This document shows positions 16,204-29,600 of a stretch of 64,000 bases of DNA, one piece after another. Each line of letters starts with the position of its first letter. The first letter of the stretch is position 1. The position numbers and the translations under genes were made by a program. Source of the stretch: Limanda limanda (Eukaryota; Chordata; Actinopteri; Pleuronectiformes; Pleuronectidae); the NCBI RefSeq assembly GCF_963576545.1, contig NC_083644.1, forward strand, positions 23,945,893-24,009,892. Direction: 5' to 3'. Below the pieces are notes generated by a model. That model did no database searches. It saw only the letters and a program-made list of their open reading frames with translations, and was not told the origin of the DNA.

Positions 16204-16234
16204 TGTGTGTGTGTGTGTGTATATATATATATAC
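16204..16234. repeat. GT then TA dinucleotide microsatellite
   Basis: A (GT)n run passes directly into a (TA)n run in intergenic DNA. Confidence 0.9.
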
Positions 16235-16299
16235 TGAGGGGGCAGCTCGGGAGAATGCACATTATTACATATCTGCCCTCTGGAGGAAGCTGTAGAAAC

Positions 16300-18800
16300 T
16301 ACACTCACTTGTCCAGACGTAAGGATGACCTATAGACCTTTTTCACAGCAGATATTTGGTCCAAACACAGAAGGATAAAAAACATTAACAATAGCTTAGG
16401 TTCATGTTGGTTTGCTAGTGACCCAGTATGTGTACCAACATAATAAAAGCTCTGGAAAAGGGACAATGATCTAATGGGGTTATTAGGTAAATAAAGGTAG
16501 CAATGGTAACGACTGCGTGACTCATGTCAGAGATGAGGTCAGGCACTTAACAACATTTTTTGAATAACATTGTGTAGAACAACATTTTTTGAAATTTAGC
16601 AAATTCAGACCCCTGGTCACGACGTAAACATCAGTTTGGACAGTATCATGTAATAAGGGGGCACAGGGCATCGCACTGCATTGTTTTTTCAAATATTTTA
16701 TGACTGGATGATATCTTGATTTAATGTGTTCAAAATATTTGCTCCCACAATAATAATACAACTTTATGTAAAAAGAGGTAAAATCATCTCTGTATCATGT
16801 CATTCAAGTTTAGCCTGGAAGAGCAGTAAAAACAAATACCTAAAAATTGTACTTTGTACTGTATGAATATATTTTTTATTGAGAAATGTTTTGGTACCAG
16901 GCGTGGCACAAGTTACGCTCCGCCAGTGTGTTGGAGGCCTTTAGTTCTTACCAGAGGTGAAAGAATAACTATGGAAAGATTGGGTTGCTCGATATGTCAT
17001 AGAGTGCAGACACACCACAGTCAAAATCAATTTTGAGCCTTTGTTTAGATCTGTATCAATGAATTACCCTGGACATTATTCTACAGCAAGCAATAAAATG
17101 TATTAATAGAGGTGCTGATGGGAAAAGAGAAAGAAAATGAGGCACATGTGGCATTCCCCACACTCTCCCTTCAGATTGAGGTACTGCCTTCAGTGACTTG
17201 TAGGTTCGAAGGCAACCAACTGACACAGGTTAAAGCGAAGCAGAGTTGTGCTTGTTTAGGTAGAACACACAGCTGATGCTCACAGCAACACATTTCAATG
17301 AATTATTATTGTTTGTGGGGTATAAACTGTTGAAGGAATTATGTAATAGCTTGTAGTGGTAAAGCATGTTTGGCACAATGATTCCAAATAACAATGCAGT
17401 CAAAATTAGAAATTTATTTTGTTTGGAACATCCTGAAGTGTACGTTCTAATCTGGTCACATGAAGTTGACTGTATGGATTAGGTTACAAAATGAAAACTA
17501 AATATGTATACACTAAAATTGTTATCAAGATGCATTCTTGTCGGAGGGGAAATGATACATTTTATCATGGCCTGTATAAATAATTTGCCCTGCCACCTTT
17601 CAAATGTGAATTAGCTGAAATATTTAGTTTTGAAAATGTAAAACTTAGTTAATTCAACTGAATTACGGCATTTTTTAAATTTAAATTTACGTTTTAAAAT
17701 GAATTAACTGTTTAATCAAAGATAGTCATTAAAGCCACTTTTAGTTATTGATGATTGAGACATATTTCAAAAACTTTATATTTCTAAATGGGGGTAAGTA
17801 AGTATAAATGCAATTTGCCAAAACAAACTTTGCTAACACTGAGATGTTAATTGACTGCAATTATGTATTATTGATTTAGCTCCACACATACTATGTACAT
17901 TAAAAAAACATGATTTAGAACATTGTACCCTTTACTTCCAAATCATATGGCCATCAGTTAGGCCAGTAATAGCACCAAAGCTCATAAAGCAAATCATTGA
18001 GAATCCTTGTTGACCCTCCTCTGTAAAAGAACACTGAGGATGTTGCACTGACAATCAGAGAAGGTGTAGTACTCAGCATAAAATAACCAACCTTTGCCAC
18101 CCTTGTTATTATCAAACGAGCCATACATTTATTAGTGTTTTCTGGCCTCTAGTGCTCTTAGACGATATAGTCTGCTGCACTTGGATTCAAAAAAACTGTT
18201 CCTCTACACTAAAGGGGCCACATTTGTTTTGGTATACTCCAATGACACCTAACATATTGTCAGCACAAAACATAGGAACTCAAACTTGCAGAAAATTAAA
18301 CTCACAGTACAAGTCAACTTTTGTTTATGCCCAAGGGCAAATAGTTGAGAGCATGGACAGTTTACAGAGGAACAACAGGAGGGAACAAGTTACCAATACC
18401 GGAAAACCCACTCAAAGAGACAAATTCAAACATCCTAAGGCATTTTTATTTCAAAATATATTTGAAAAATATACAGGAATTCAAAGCAGCAAAGCCAGAA
18501 TTGGTGTTATGTTTTCTGACTGGTGAAAACCAACTGAAGGCAATACAGGGAAGTCTGAATAGTATGTCTGTACAGAGGCCAATACAGGAACCTATATGGG
18601 ATTTGGGACAAGGATTAGTTAAGCTATGATGTTAAGATGTTAAGATAAATGTGAGTAAAGTTTTAAGGATTTTAACTAACTTAACTTAAAAAAGAACGAC
18701 TGAACTACTCTACTTGGTCGTCAAAACAAAGGCAAGAATTATATTTTAAAAATATAAATATGGCTCCTGAGTTGCCGTCGATATCTGATTAGAAGAATTT
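16300..18800. other. intergenic DNA, no gene seen
   Basis: AT-rich. The longest open frames (18152-18629, plus) show no family resemblance. Confidence 0.5.
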
Positions 18801-18819
18801 GGTGTGACTTTAGGTCATA

Positions 18820-19570
18820 TCTTCAGCAAGACTGTCTAGGAAGTAAGGCGCTGAACCCAGACTGAAAGTTGAAAAAAATATTGTTAACAATCATAAATGA
18901 AATCAGCAGAGAAGCTAAAACTTTCTCCATTGCCTTAGATAAGAAACATATTTTGAAATAGGTAATTTCTGAGAGAGAGCATAGGTCAAGATTCTGTCTT
19001 TTGAACGGGTGTTCTACAGTTCCATATTTAAGGGAAGGAAGAAAAACATCAGCTTCCAAGGAACAGTTAATAATTGATAACATGTATGGTATGTCTGTAG
19101 TCAATACGCCTTTGGTGAGTTTAGAAGGGATTAATCAATTCAGGGGGGGGACTTAATTTAAGAGAACATGGTCTCTAGGACTGAAAAAGAAATTGGCTGA
19201 AATTTAGTCAGCACTGCAGAGGGTAGGATACATATGTCTGGAACAATATGAGACCAAATGTTCTCCACTTTTTTGACAAAGGAAAGTCCTCCGCTAGTTC
19301 AGGTTTAGGTTCAGAATTCAGAGTGGAGTTGTAAACAGTGAATCAATAACCTTAGATAACAACTTTTTTAACAGTTCTGAGACCAAACATGAAAAGTATG
19401 TTGATCTAGCAGACCACGTGACTTTTACGATGTCAAGACTGACCTTATTAGGCTTCTGTTTATGTTCAGCTTCTCTGAATACTCTCTTGAGGGCTTGAGC
19501 ATATTCATTTAGCCAGGGGGGAAGGGTTTGAACTGTTCATGAATGAGTTTGAGAGTGGCAATATGGTCAA
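18820..19570 (-). mobile_element. decayed L2-type LINE: endonuclease-RT linker and N-terminal reverse transcriptase
   Basis: Read on the minus strand, 19560 to 19310 gives PWLNEYAQALKRVFREAE and then a TYFSCLVSELL segment, the linker upstream of RT in L2/Rex1-like LINEs. From 19104 to 18826 an open frame reads SIINCSLEADVFLPSLK, then FLSKAMEKVLASLLISF and NNIFFNFQSGFSA, matching the consensus pattern FLSKILEKVV..QL..FL..N...FQSGFR. Frameshifts and gaps separate the parts, and the catalytic RT core and 3' end are missing. Dead copy. Confidence 0.7.
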
Positions 19571-19964
19571 GGATGGAGGAGCAGATATCTATCTAATAAT
19601 CCAGAAGTCTCGGTCTGACTGTGGCTTGTACATCTAGACAATCATCATTTTATCACCTTGACACTTGGTATGTGTGTTGTCTACGACCAAGGAAGTGAAG
19701 TGTGGAACTTGCGAATTGGACTTGCGATATGTTCAATATTAGTAAACTTTGAGCCATCAGGCCAGCAGCGCTCTGCAGCGGCAGCAGCATTAGACTCAGC
19801 CTGCTTTACAGGATATGTTAGTCTAATGCACTATTTTGTACAGCTTCAGTTATTTATCTTTAAATCTGTGGTTATATTTGGTATCAGTAGTCAGGCTCAG
19901 TTACTTGTGTTGCCTTGTTCTACTTCTATAACCTCAAAACTTAAATTATCTACATGTATACGTC

Positions 19965-20052
19965 CGTCTGTCTGTCTGTCTGCTTGCCTGTCTGTCTGAC
20001 TGCCAGATTGTCTGTCTGTCTCTTTGTCTTTCTGTCTGCCTGTTTGTCTGCC

Positions 20053-20145
<93 letters not shown>

Positions 20146-20146
20146 C
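19965..20146. repeat. TCTG tetranucleotide microsatellite
   Basis: Impure units at the left, a pure TCTG run from about 20051 to 20132, then a few TCTA units. Ends roughly 470 bp upstream of the tmem131 start codon. Confidence 0.97.
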
Positions 20147-20279
20147 AGCTAACAGACACTTGGCATTTCGCAAGTTGGATGAATCAGCCAAACCCTCCGA
20201 GTTGGATAAAGCTGAGTTAATGTGTTGATTTTCAAGGACTTTTGCTGCTTTTGGTAATACACCCACCAGCTCCAGCACG

Positions 20280-20615
20280 CAGCAGACCCGGTGTGGACCA
20301 GTAGAACCAGTGGACCAGGGGACCAGTGGTCTGGAGCAGCTGGTGCTGGTGGTCGCTGGGTCTCCTGCCTCCGCTGCAGCAGGCAGCAGCAGCAGCGGCA
20401 GCCCACCGCGCGGTGCCGCGTCACGCAGGAAGAGGAAGAGGAAGAGAAGAAGACGCAGGCCGCAGCCTCCTCCTCCTCCTCCTCTCAGGACTGTGTCTCT
20501 GCTGCCGCGGAGCTCCAGGGTTTCTGAGCGGCGATGATTGACAGAGTCAGCGGAGGTTTACACGGGCATGTCCGCACACTCGCTCGGTTGTTATCGTAAC
20601 AGACAGGTTTGCAAC
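20280..20615 (+). promoter_or_regulatory. tmem131: GC-rich tmem131 promoter / 5' UTR
   Basis: CpG- and CAG-rich stretch just before the start codon, unlike the AT-rich flank. It contains a purine run of AGGAAG units (20427-20453) followed by a CCT run (20465-20486) that could pair into a stem in the RNA. A second in-frame ATG at 20568 lies upstream of the chosen start. Confidence 0.55.
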
Positions 20616-23600
20616 ATGGCGAGTGAAGAGAGAGTCCCGAGCTGTCGCCAGTCCCACACAGGAAGAAGAGCCCAGTGTGTCGGATTATTCAGGATTATAT
20701 TTATTGCTTTTATCCACGCGACGCGGGCGAATAAACAAGGTTTGTAACTTAGCTGCCAACGTCCGCATTAGCTCGCGCTAACTTCCGCAGGCATTTGTTC
20801 GACCCAGTGTCGGTTGAGGTTCCCTCAGCGGGCCAACTTTACCACCGCTAGCCCGCTAACATTCACTCCAGCCTTGTTAAATGTATTTTACTACGAGCCA
20901 CATTTCATTTAAAGGCTGAGGTGGGCTGACGTCTTAGTTCGTACTGAAAGTGCTGCCGTTAGTTAGCTCTGTGTGGCCTTTAACGTTGCACTGAACGCTA
21001 GCTTCGTGTGTAGCTTGTTGTCATGTCATTTTATCCCGTCCATATATGGCTAAGTTGGGCTAACACTGCCTAGCAAACAAAACAGCACAGGGCAGAGACG
21101 GGGGAAGAGCAGCTTTAGTATAAGGGCTAGTATGAGTGTTAGCTCGCTTCTGTGTGAGGTTAATGCTCGCAAATGAGGATATGTGGCAATCGGGAACCTT
21201 GTTGAGTTAACACTGTGGCAGACAGCCCACCTAGCGTTACTTCCTCATGCTGGCTTCGGTGGAGGAAACGTTTCAAACCGTCAGTTGACAGTTACTTGTA
21301 AACGTGGCTGAGCGTTTTGATTTGACCCTGGCTTTGCTCCGGCTTGGCACGGACCAGCCGCGTGTTATTGATCCAGTGTGACCTAGGTGTTCAGCTGTCA
21401 CATCCAGTGTGCCAGTGGCCAGCGGGTTAGTAGCTGTGGCAACTTCTCAAAGGTGCCCGGTGTCTTTAAAGGTCCAGTGAGAGGGATCTGTTGGGAGAAA
21501 ATGAATATAAAATGATCCAAGTATTGTTTTCACTAGTGTGTCATTATTTATATTGTAGTTATTGTTGTTTTCTTTACCCGGGAATGGGCCCTTTTATATT
21601 TAAATACTTAATATTTGCATCAGGATCGGGTCCTCTCTGCGGAGGTCGCCATGTTTTGACAGTAGTCTAAAAAGGACAAACTAAGCACCTTTGAGTTTTT
21701 ATGACAACTGAAGGCTGCCACAGGTTCTCTTTCATGTGCTGCAACATGAAACTTTACGACTGGATTTCACTAAGTTCTGCACACTGAACCTTTAAATCGT
21801 TTACCCTGGTTTCCTGTAACTTGCACCACAGTCCACTACTTTGTCATTTTTTTTGCCAACATCAACGCTAACAATACTACCAAGCCTAGAAAATGGAGTC
21901 AGGGTTAACTAGATCACTCATAGTCAGGCTTCACTATTTCAAATATGTGTACATTTACTCAGGTCCTTGCCAAGAGAAGTGACACACGGAAGAAATGATA
22001 AAATCTCAAGATTGCCTTTCAGTTAATTCAATTGTAGTGTCCCTGCACTTGGTTAAATAATGTGACCGTTAAAAACATTTGTTAAAGATGCTCTGACATA
22101 AGTTATTTTTGTTATGAATATTGGTTGTGTTTTGGGTTTGCTGTTTATTTTGAGACGAAGCCACTCTAACAATTGTGTTGTGTCTGCCTCGATGCAAATG
22201 CTGTGCAAAAAGGGAAGTATTCATTTAAAGTGATGGGAAAGTTAAGTTTTTCTTTTTGTGGACTTGCATCAAGTGCTCTGGTAGTTGAAGTTCCACCACA
22301 TTTTTTTCCTTTTTGTCTCGTATGTTTCACAGTGGCAGTAAAGCAGGAAAAGTATTTGTTTAACCGCTGCATACGTACACAAAAGAGATTACCCTAAATG
22401 AGAGAAATTTACAAAATTGCAAGTGGAAATTTATTGAAAAGAAATAGTAAATGCTAATTCATGGCAGAAGAGGTCTAACATTTCTTTGTGAGATGCACTC
22501 CTGACAAACAAGCGTGGGCACATAAATGGTGTCGGGTGAAAAGCTTCTCAATAAAGAGAAAGCATAATAAATGCTGACAAGTAGGTTTAGTTTTAGACTC
22601 TGAACTCTGAAAGATTCATACTTTGACAGAATCGATCAAAGATACATCCGGTCCTGTAACCCTGGTGATGATAATGTAGTCACTGCCTTTTTAATACAGC
22701 TTAAGAAAAGTTGGGTTTACTACAAAAAACTTGATCGACTGACACCGTGTGAAGTCCGGAAATAGACGTGTTCATTGTGGAAGTTGTGGAACAGACACAA
22801 TTCTACACCATGTGGAGCCGCTTTCTCTTGACTCTTGTCTGCACTGAAAGTACCAGAGATTAAAGTTCAAGCAGTGAGTTATCTCAACCAGTATATTACT
22901 CTGTGGTTCAGGAAGATATGATGACTGCGAACATCGGACCTTCCCTTTTGAGATTTGGAAGGTGTTGCCAGAAGAGAGCTTTTTTAAAAATTAATTATTA
23001 TATCTGACATTGAAATATATTCAAATCGCTGCGCACTTTTTCTGTACTATTTGAACTATTGCCTGCATTGTACAATCTAAAATAGGTTTCTTTCTATGCC
23101 ACTCAAAACGCTTTAAATAAATTAACGGCATCATTTTATTTAATTAACCTGTGGGGCTTCATGCTCTGTAAAATGCTCCACACTCAAATTATCAACAGAT
23201 TGTCATTTTTCAATGATGATGAAGGTTGAGGTACTGAAAAGATTTTCCCCTTATGTTTTTTTTACAGCATTCATTCAGTCAGACACAATTCTAGAAGTTC
23301 TGCATTTTGGCGAAGGGAGCCTTTTACAGGTAAGTCCACTAACTTACTATTGTCACCTTGATATCAAATATTACAGAACAAAATATGAAATATGCCAGCC
23401 CTCTGTCACGTTTAAACATGACTTTCCGTATTCCTCTGTTTTTACAGGCAGAATCTGACATTGATTTTAGTTTATATCACCAACAAAGGTATGTTTTCAT
23501 TTTTCTTTTAGAAACATCTTCCACTCTTGCAGCCAGTTCAGATGTTTGTGTTTAAATTCCTCACGTATTAGTTAGGGTGTAGTCAGGTAGGCAGGTGCCG

Positions 23601-26600
23601 TGGTTAGTCATCTTCTGTGCGCTATAGCTGAATAGAATTCAACAGGACAATTTTGCTGTAACGCATATATACTGTTGAAACTTTAAGTACAGCCTGAGGA
23701 GTTGTTGACCTAGGCTGACATAGAAAAACAATAGCAGCACACTTCATTATTCTCCCGACTCAAACACAAAGAAAAGTAGCAGACATTGTACTATAACAAA
23801 TTGGTATATTCATTATCAGTCATCATGATCATATGAACAAACACCTAAAAAGTTATTTTGTCGAGCCTAATGAACGAGAGCAGAAATTTCAGAAAGTCTG
23901 GTTTGCAGAAAAGTATCAGTTAACACCCAAAACTAAAAGCTTGAGCATCATAATCAAGAAAGGAGCACAGTACAGGAAAAGACTGCATCTAGAAGCCAAA
24001 TTAAATAACAAGGCATCAACTCATGGGCTGTTAGATATGGCTGACATCAGCGAAACTGTTCAGTTTGTTTCACCTGTGGTCCAGTCGGACCAGCCCTTGT
24101 CCTTCTACAGCTACCTTGAGCTAAGTGGAGCAGGGCGAGCTAACGCAGGCTAACAGGACAAGGCTGAGAGTGGAGCAGAAAGGCAGATGGTTGTTTTTTA
24201 GTTTTTGAGAGTACTGCCTCACCTCTTGTACTGACAAGTGTTCATGGTCAGGTCACATTGCCTCACAGTCAGGATTGCTTAAGTGCCTCTAAAGCAGACA
24301 CTAACACTCGGACCGAATAGTTCTTCAGGGAAGTTATAGTTTGCTCTGACAATGTCAGTTTTAGACAAACATCCAATATGACATGACTTTATAAGTAAAC
24401 CTTTCTCATCATATTTTATAGCCTCCACATGTCCTAAGCCCTCCTCTAATGTCTTTAATTTTTCACATATGTGTTGTCTGGGTGCAACATACAGTGAGCC
24501 TTTACTATTTATACAGTACATAGTTCTAAACCACGAAAGGTTTATCTTGCTAGGGCATTGCATGACCACTCCCTCAAATTAGGTTCAGTTTGACTATGTT
24601 GTGTGAGACATTTTAACTGTTCAATTTCCCCATTACGTGTGTCATGTTGGGGATTTCTTTTTTTGTTAATTATCTCATCTGTATTACTCAGTATGCTCCT
24701 CTTTTATAAAGGAAATTTTCAACACGCTTGTTACTTCCACAGGAACTAAGATGCTTTTCACAATACTTTTTTTCATGTACTAGTTGTCTTAATGTTACCC
24801 TGACACTGGACATATGCAGATCCTCAGGCCAAGAGGCACTGCCCTCCCCATGATCTCCTTGGCTACTCCAATTACACGCTGACATTCAACACATTAGCTC
24901 TGAAGCAGCAAGCAAATGGCCTCATAGAATTCACAGCCAGGATCCATCTAAATTCTTAATCCCGCAAGAATTTTGTCAGTAGTTGTTATATTAATGAGAG
25001 ATGGGACAGCAGGCTGTAGATAACAGATTATCCCGGATGAACTCTGCACGGTTTGGGATTCGGTGTGGATTGCTGAGCGCCTCAGGGGATGGAAATCCAC
25101 CCCATCTATTGCGAACTCAACCATTGTCTGCCCCTGTACATGTTTGCCTTGGTAGTAAATAGGTGAAATGGATCCCTGCTAAATTGACACTGGGGTGATG
25201 TTAAAGTAAATACATCTGAGTGAAGTACAATAGGATCTGCATTAATTATTGTGCCAAAAATGGCATAATTCAACATTTCTGTCTCGCATTTCATATCTCT
25301 TGTAATATTCATAAATAGTTTGCTATATTCTGGGTAAAAGAATACACATGAAATAAAGGTGTTTCCTTTTTGACCATTAAATGAGTCAAAGCCCAGTTAT
25401 GCACCACACCTGCATCGCCAATGAATGCCTTTTTTTCAGTTGATTTTTATAGAGGCTCTTATTACACAGTTGTGCTCCATCAAAGAGAGAGGTTGGCTCT
25501 CTTTAGGGACGGCCTTGTTTATTGTTAAGATACACCTGTTGTTGAACAGGTTTGGTCAGTTATGTTCTACAACTAGGCGGGTGCAACCGATGCTCAAAAC
25601 TTGTTGCCTTTGTTTGAGGGAGGCAGCTCTCCGAAGGTGACCAAAAGAGATGCAGTTTAATTTTTTTTTGGTTTTCTTATTTCTATTTATGGATTTTCAC
25701 AGAGGTTTTACATATGGAAATAGAGCCCCGCAGTTGGGAGTGGTCCCATGCTCCGCATAATGCATTGTGAAAGAAAAGGCCAGGACGCAGACTGTGGTGT
25801 CTGTGCGTTTAGCTTCTCATTTGTTTAAAACGCACAGAACCATGGATAGTGTTTTTCCTAGCTTGCTGCTGTTGCTGTCATGTGTTCCTGTCTTTTACAG
25901 CACGTCCCCGCACCGTGGGAACTGTCGACCTATACGATTTGAACCTCCAATGTTGGATTTTCACGAACAGTGAGTCATAGTTTCCTACTTGATTTGACTA
26001 TTTTTCGTCTGCGTCATCTGTGCTTTGATAACATTTATCATTGTGTGACAAACTCTGCTGCTTTTAATAATTTTCAAGTTGTTTTTATTGAGATAAAGAG
26101 GTTATTCATTTTTTTTATTTTTTTTTAATTTTTTTCTGTTTCAAATATGTTTATTGGGAAACCAATCACATAACAGAGAAATTAACAGTCGACAGTTATG
26201 TTTCCTTTGTTTTTTACAGAAGGTTAAAGAGGTTATTCTTAAGGTTTATACGCAGGGAATATTTTTCTCAAACATAATTAAAAACCTAATTTTATTATTA
26301 CTAAACAACATTTTCCAGTTGGACAGTTAACAGACTGCTGCCATGTCTTTCAGGGCAGCTGGATACGATGCATATTAGTAAAACTTTAGAGTTACTCTGG
26401 AGCGACAGATTTGAACTAGTCCATAATAAACAGATGTCAGGAAGTATTTTAGCCTTCTATGGAATGCACTTCAACACGTTTTTTTTTTTACTTCAGCACC
26501 TTGCTTCACCTTGCTTCATATAGGTCCTACTTATTAGTGCACATTCCACTCTTGACAGTAGGTGCACACCCAGGTAGTATGTCCCTGTTCCAAGTGCAGC

Positions 26601-29600
26601 CTTCAGTACATTGGCAGGGTGCAGAGGGAAAATCATTCAGTTGCATTTAGTTTAATTGGCTTTTATTTTACAGCCATAGCTATTTCATCAAGCTTATCTA
26701 TTTGTAGTAGGGAGACTCCCCATGTTTCAAGTCCCTGCACATTTTTATACCACATTGAAATGAACGAAACCAAAGTACAGTATCCGCAGCTGATGGGTTA
26801 TAACATGCAAAACCACCGCTATTGTCCTTTTTCAAATCAAGTGCAGAATATAAAGATAGATAGCAACATCAAGTTTGTCATGAATCACAAAGGTAATTTA
26901 ATTTAGAAAACTCTGTATAGGAACATTTGAGACGCACATACACCTACTGAGCCCTCTTGACATTTCCTTCCTTTCTTTTTCTCGTCTGCTGTGATAGAAA
27001 TAATTTAATTCTTTTCAGATTTTATCTTGATGTAAACTCTCAAATTTCATGCATGGAAACGTTATCAGTGTCTGTTAATATCTGATATCCAGCATGGTTC
27101 CACTTCGATTCATTTCTAATTTCTTTAAATGTATTGTTGTTTATTTGCTCTTACAAATGTTTTTTATCCTCATTTATAGGCCTGTTGGAATGCCAAAAAT
27201 GGAGAAAGTTTATTTACATAATCCTAGCCCAGAAGAAATTAGTTTGATATCAATATCAGCGACGACAGCACATTTTCACGCATCCTTTTTCCAGAATAGG
27301 GTAAGTACATTCTTTTTTCATACTTGCTTTTTAAAAAGACTTTTATCACCAGCTAAATTGTCAAATCTTTATCTCATAAGAGGTCTTTTTATCCAAGAAA
27401 GAAAAACAGTTCCGTTGATCTTTAGTCACATGGCTGCGTGTTAATCGCACCATGTTATTTAATCATCATGCTTCATAAGACATTTTAAATACTAATGAAT
27501 GGTATATTCATTGTAAACAGCTACAGGTGAGGACACAGCGGCGAGAGAAGCTGTTTCCTTCTTCTTTTTTTGCTTTAAACTAGAGTAACCTCATGTAGTC
27601 TGGGATCTCCTTCATGTATGAACAACAAACAAGTAATCAGCCACATTTAAACACTTACAATATTGTGGGGAGTTCTGATGCAACTCACATGAGCCTCTTA
27701 AACATGTGACCACACCAATGAACTCAAGATGAGTTACAGTGTTAAAACAGGGAGTAAAACTAGAAAAAGTAAACGGCAATAATATTAAAGGATGTCAAGC
27801 ATCTGGCATAGCACAATGTAAGTTGTATTAAAGTAAAGATTGCTTAAATTGACCTTTTTAAATACACAACATAACTCCACTAGGAAAGTAAATCTACGTA
27901 AACTGTCTTTCAACCTATTTTAGCATTCATTGAGGTGAAGGCCCCAGTACATAGATTTTGGCTTTTTACAGATTTTGTTGTTTGCAGTAATCTGATACTT
28001 TTCCAAAATATAATTTCTTGTTTTAGCAAATATATCATGTTTTATGTGCTGCATGTGAAGACTCCCTTAACAGGAAAGGCCTGTTCTGTCACTTTAGCCG
28101 CAAACATAGCACACGTGTTTCAGTGAGGCAATGACATTTTGTCGTTTTGGCCAATAAATTCCCCAAGGAGTTGTAATATGGGACATTAGTGTTTTCTTGT
28201 TTTTCCACATATTTTTACATTATATTAAAATCTTCTGCACAATGAGAGAAGCAACTTCATTTGATAGAAAACACTTCTTAGCAAACCTCACAGTAAGATA
28301 AATGGTAAATGGTGTGTTATTATATAGCCCTTTTTTAGTCTTGATGACCACACAAAGCACTTTATAGTACAGTTTACTGCCATTCACCCATTAACAGACA
28401 CATTGCAACTATGAACAGCACTTTTTCTCTAACATTGTAGGCTGACTGTACACCAAGAATGGAAAAAGCATACTGAGAAGAAAACCTTAAATCAGATATG
28501 GCACTATGAATAAATGTGTTCATTCTTTCTTACAACAGACATGTGTGGAATGTAAAAATAAATTAAACTGCAGGACACACGAGTCTAGTTCACAAAGACC
28601 ACCAGTGGAAAATAAGTCAGTGCGGTTGGGAGGATTACAACCAAAGGTCTCTTGTCCTCTGTCATGGGATGTGTTTGTACAGAAGCTTTGTATATTAGTG
28701 TGAACAACTTCACATTTCCAGCAAAACCCTTTGGTAGAGATTTGTTATAGAAGATAAAATGCTGCTTATCTGATTGGCCTTCAGTTATTATGCCATAACC
28801 AGAGAAATCCGTTTTAAGGAGCAGAGGGAAGAGGTGCAGTGAGCTTTTCACTTTTCCCCTTAGTTTCACCTTTCAGTCTACATGCAGTCTTCTCTCACTG
28901 GTTGATCCAGGTTGTTTGTGCCGGATGGAGCCTAGAGGGAATAATAGAGGCATTTTTAAAAAAGATAAAGAAAGTGTTTTTCTATAATTACCTTTGTCTT
29001 AAACAAACACTAGAGCTTTAATCAAATGTAAACTAAAGGAATTAATATTTGTACTTAAGCTGCAAGTTCGGGATTATCTATCATCTCGATTAAGGAAGAT
29101 AAACATGATGTTAGTGTGTTGACAATACATAAGAAGGAAGTAGAATGTATATTTATATAAATATGTCTCAAATTTGGTCTTGGCTTCAGAAGATTCCTGA
29201 AACATGCATCCTTCTCGTTGGACATAATGAGAAAGTTTTAATGTCTCTTTGAGTTTTTAACACATGTAATGTCAGGTGTTTGGTTGAGTTGATACGTAAA
29301 ACTAAAGCATTGGCCAAAAAATTATTGCATTGAACCCTGGGATAGGTTTGGCCGGGAAGGAGCCACCTTTTGGAGCCTTTGTGGGGGGGTAAAGGAAAGT
29401 GTTTGTCTGCCCCATTAGAGGGAGCCTTTGAAATGGGACAGCCTAGTCGTGCTGCTGTGACGTAAATTAAGATTCCGGAATGATGAACTTGCCGTTACAA
29501 ACTAACAGTGTAATACTTTTTTACATCAGCACTTCCAAGTTTTAATCTACTGAGCAGTGAGTTTCTCAAGGGTGTTTGCAAGGTTTTCTAAATTCCACCG

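Noticed and set aside
18152..18629. Two overlapping frames of 124 and 94 codons
   Set aside because: Biased composition, no homology recognised, and next to a decayed LINE.
19965..20146. Tandem array as a CRISPR-like repeat
   Set aside because: Plain 4-bp microsatellite without spacers, in a vertebrate genome.
23833..24153. 106-codon plus-strand frame in tmem131 intron 3
   Set aside because: No recognisable family, no splice signals used, and the flanking tmem131 exons join directly across it in phase.
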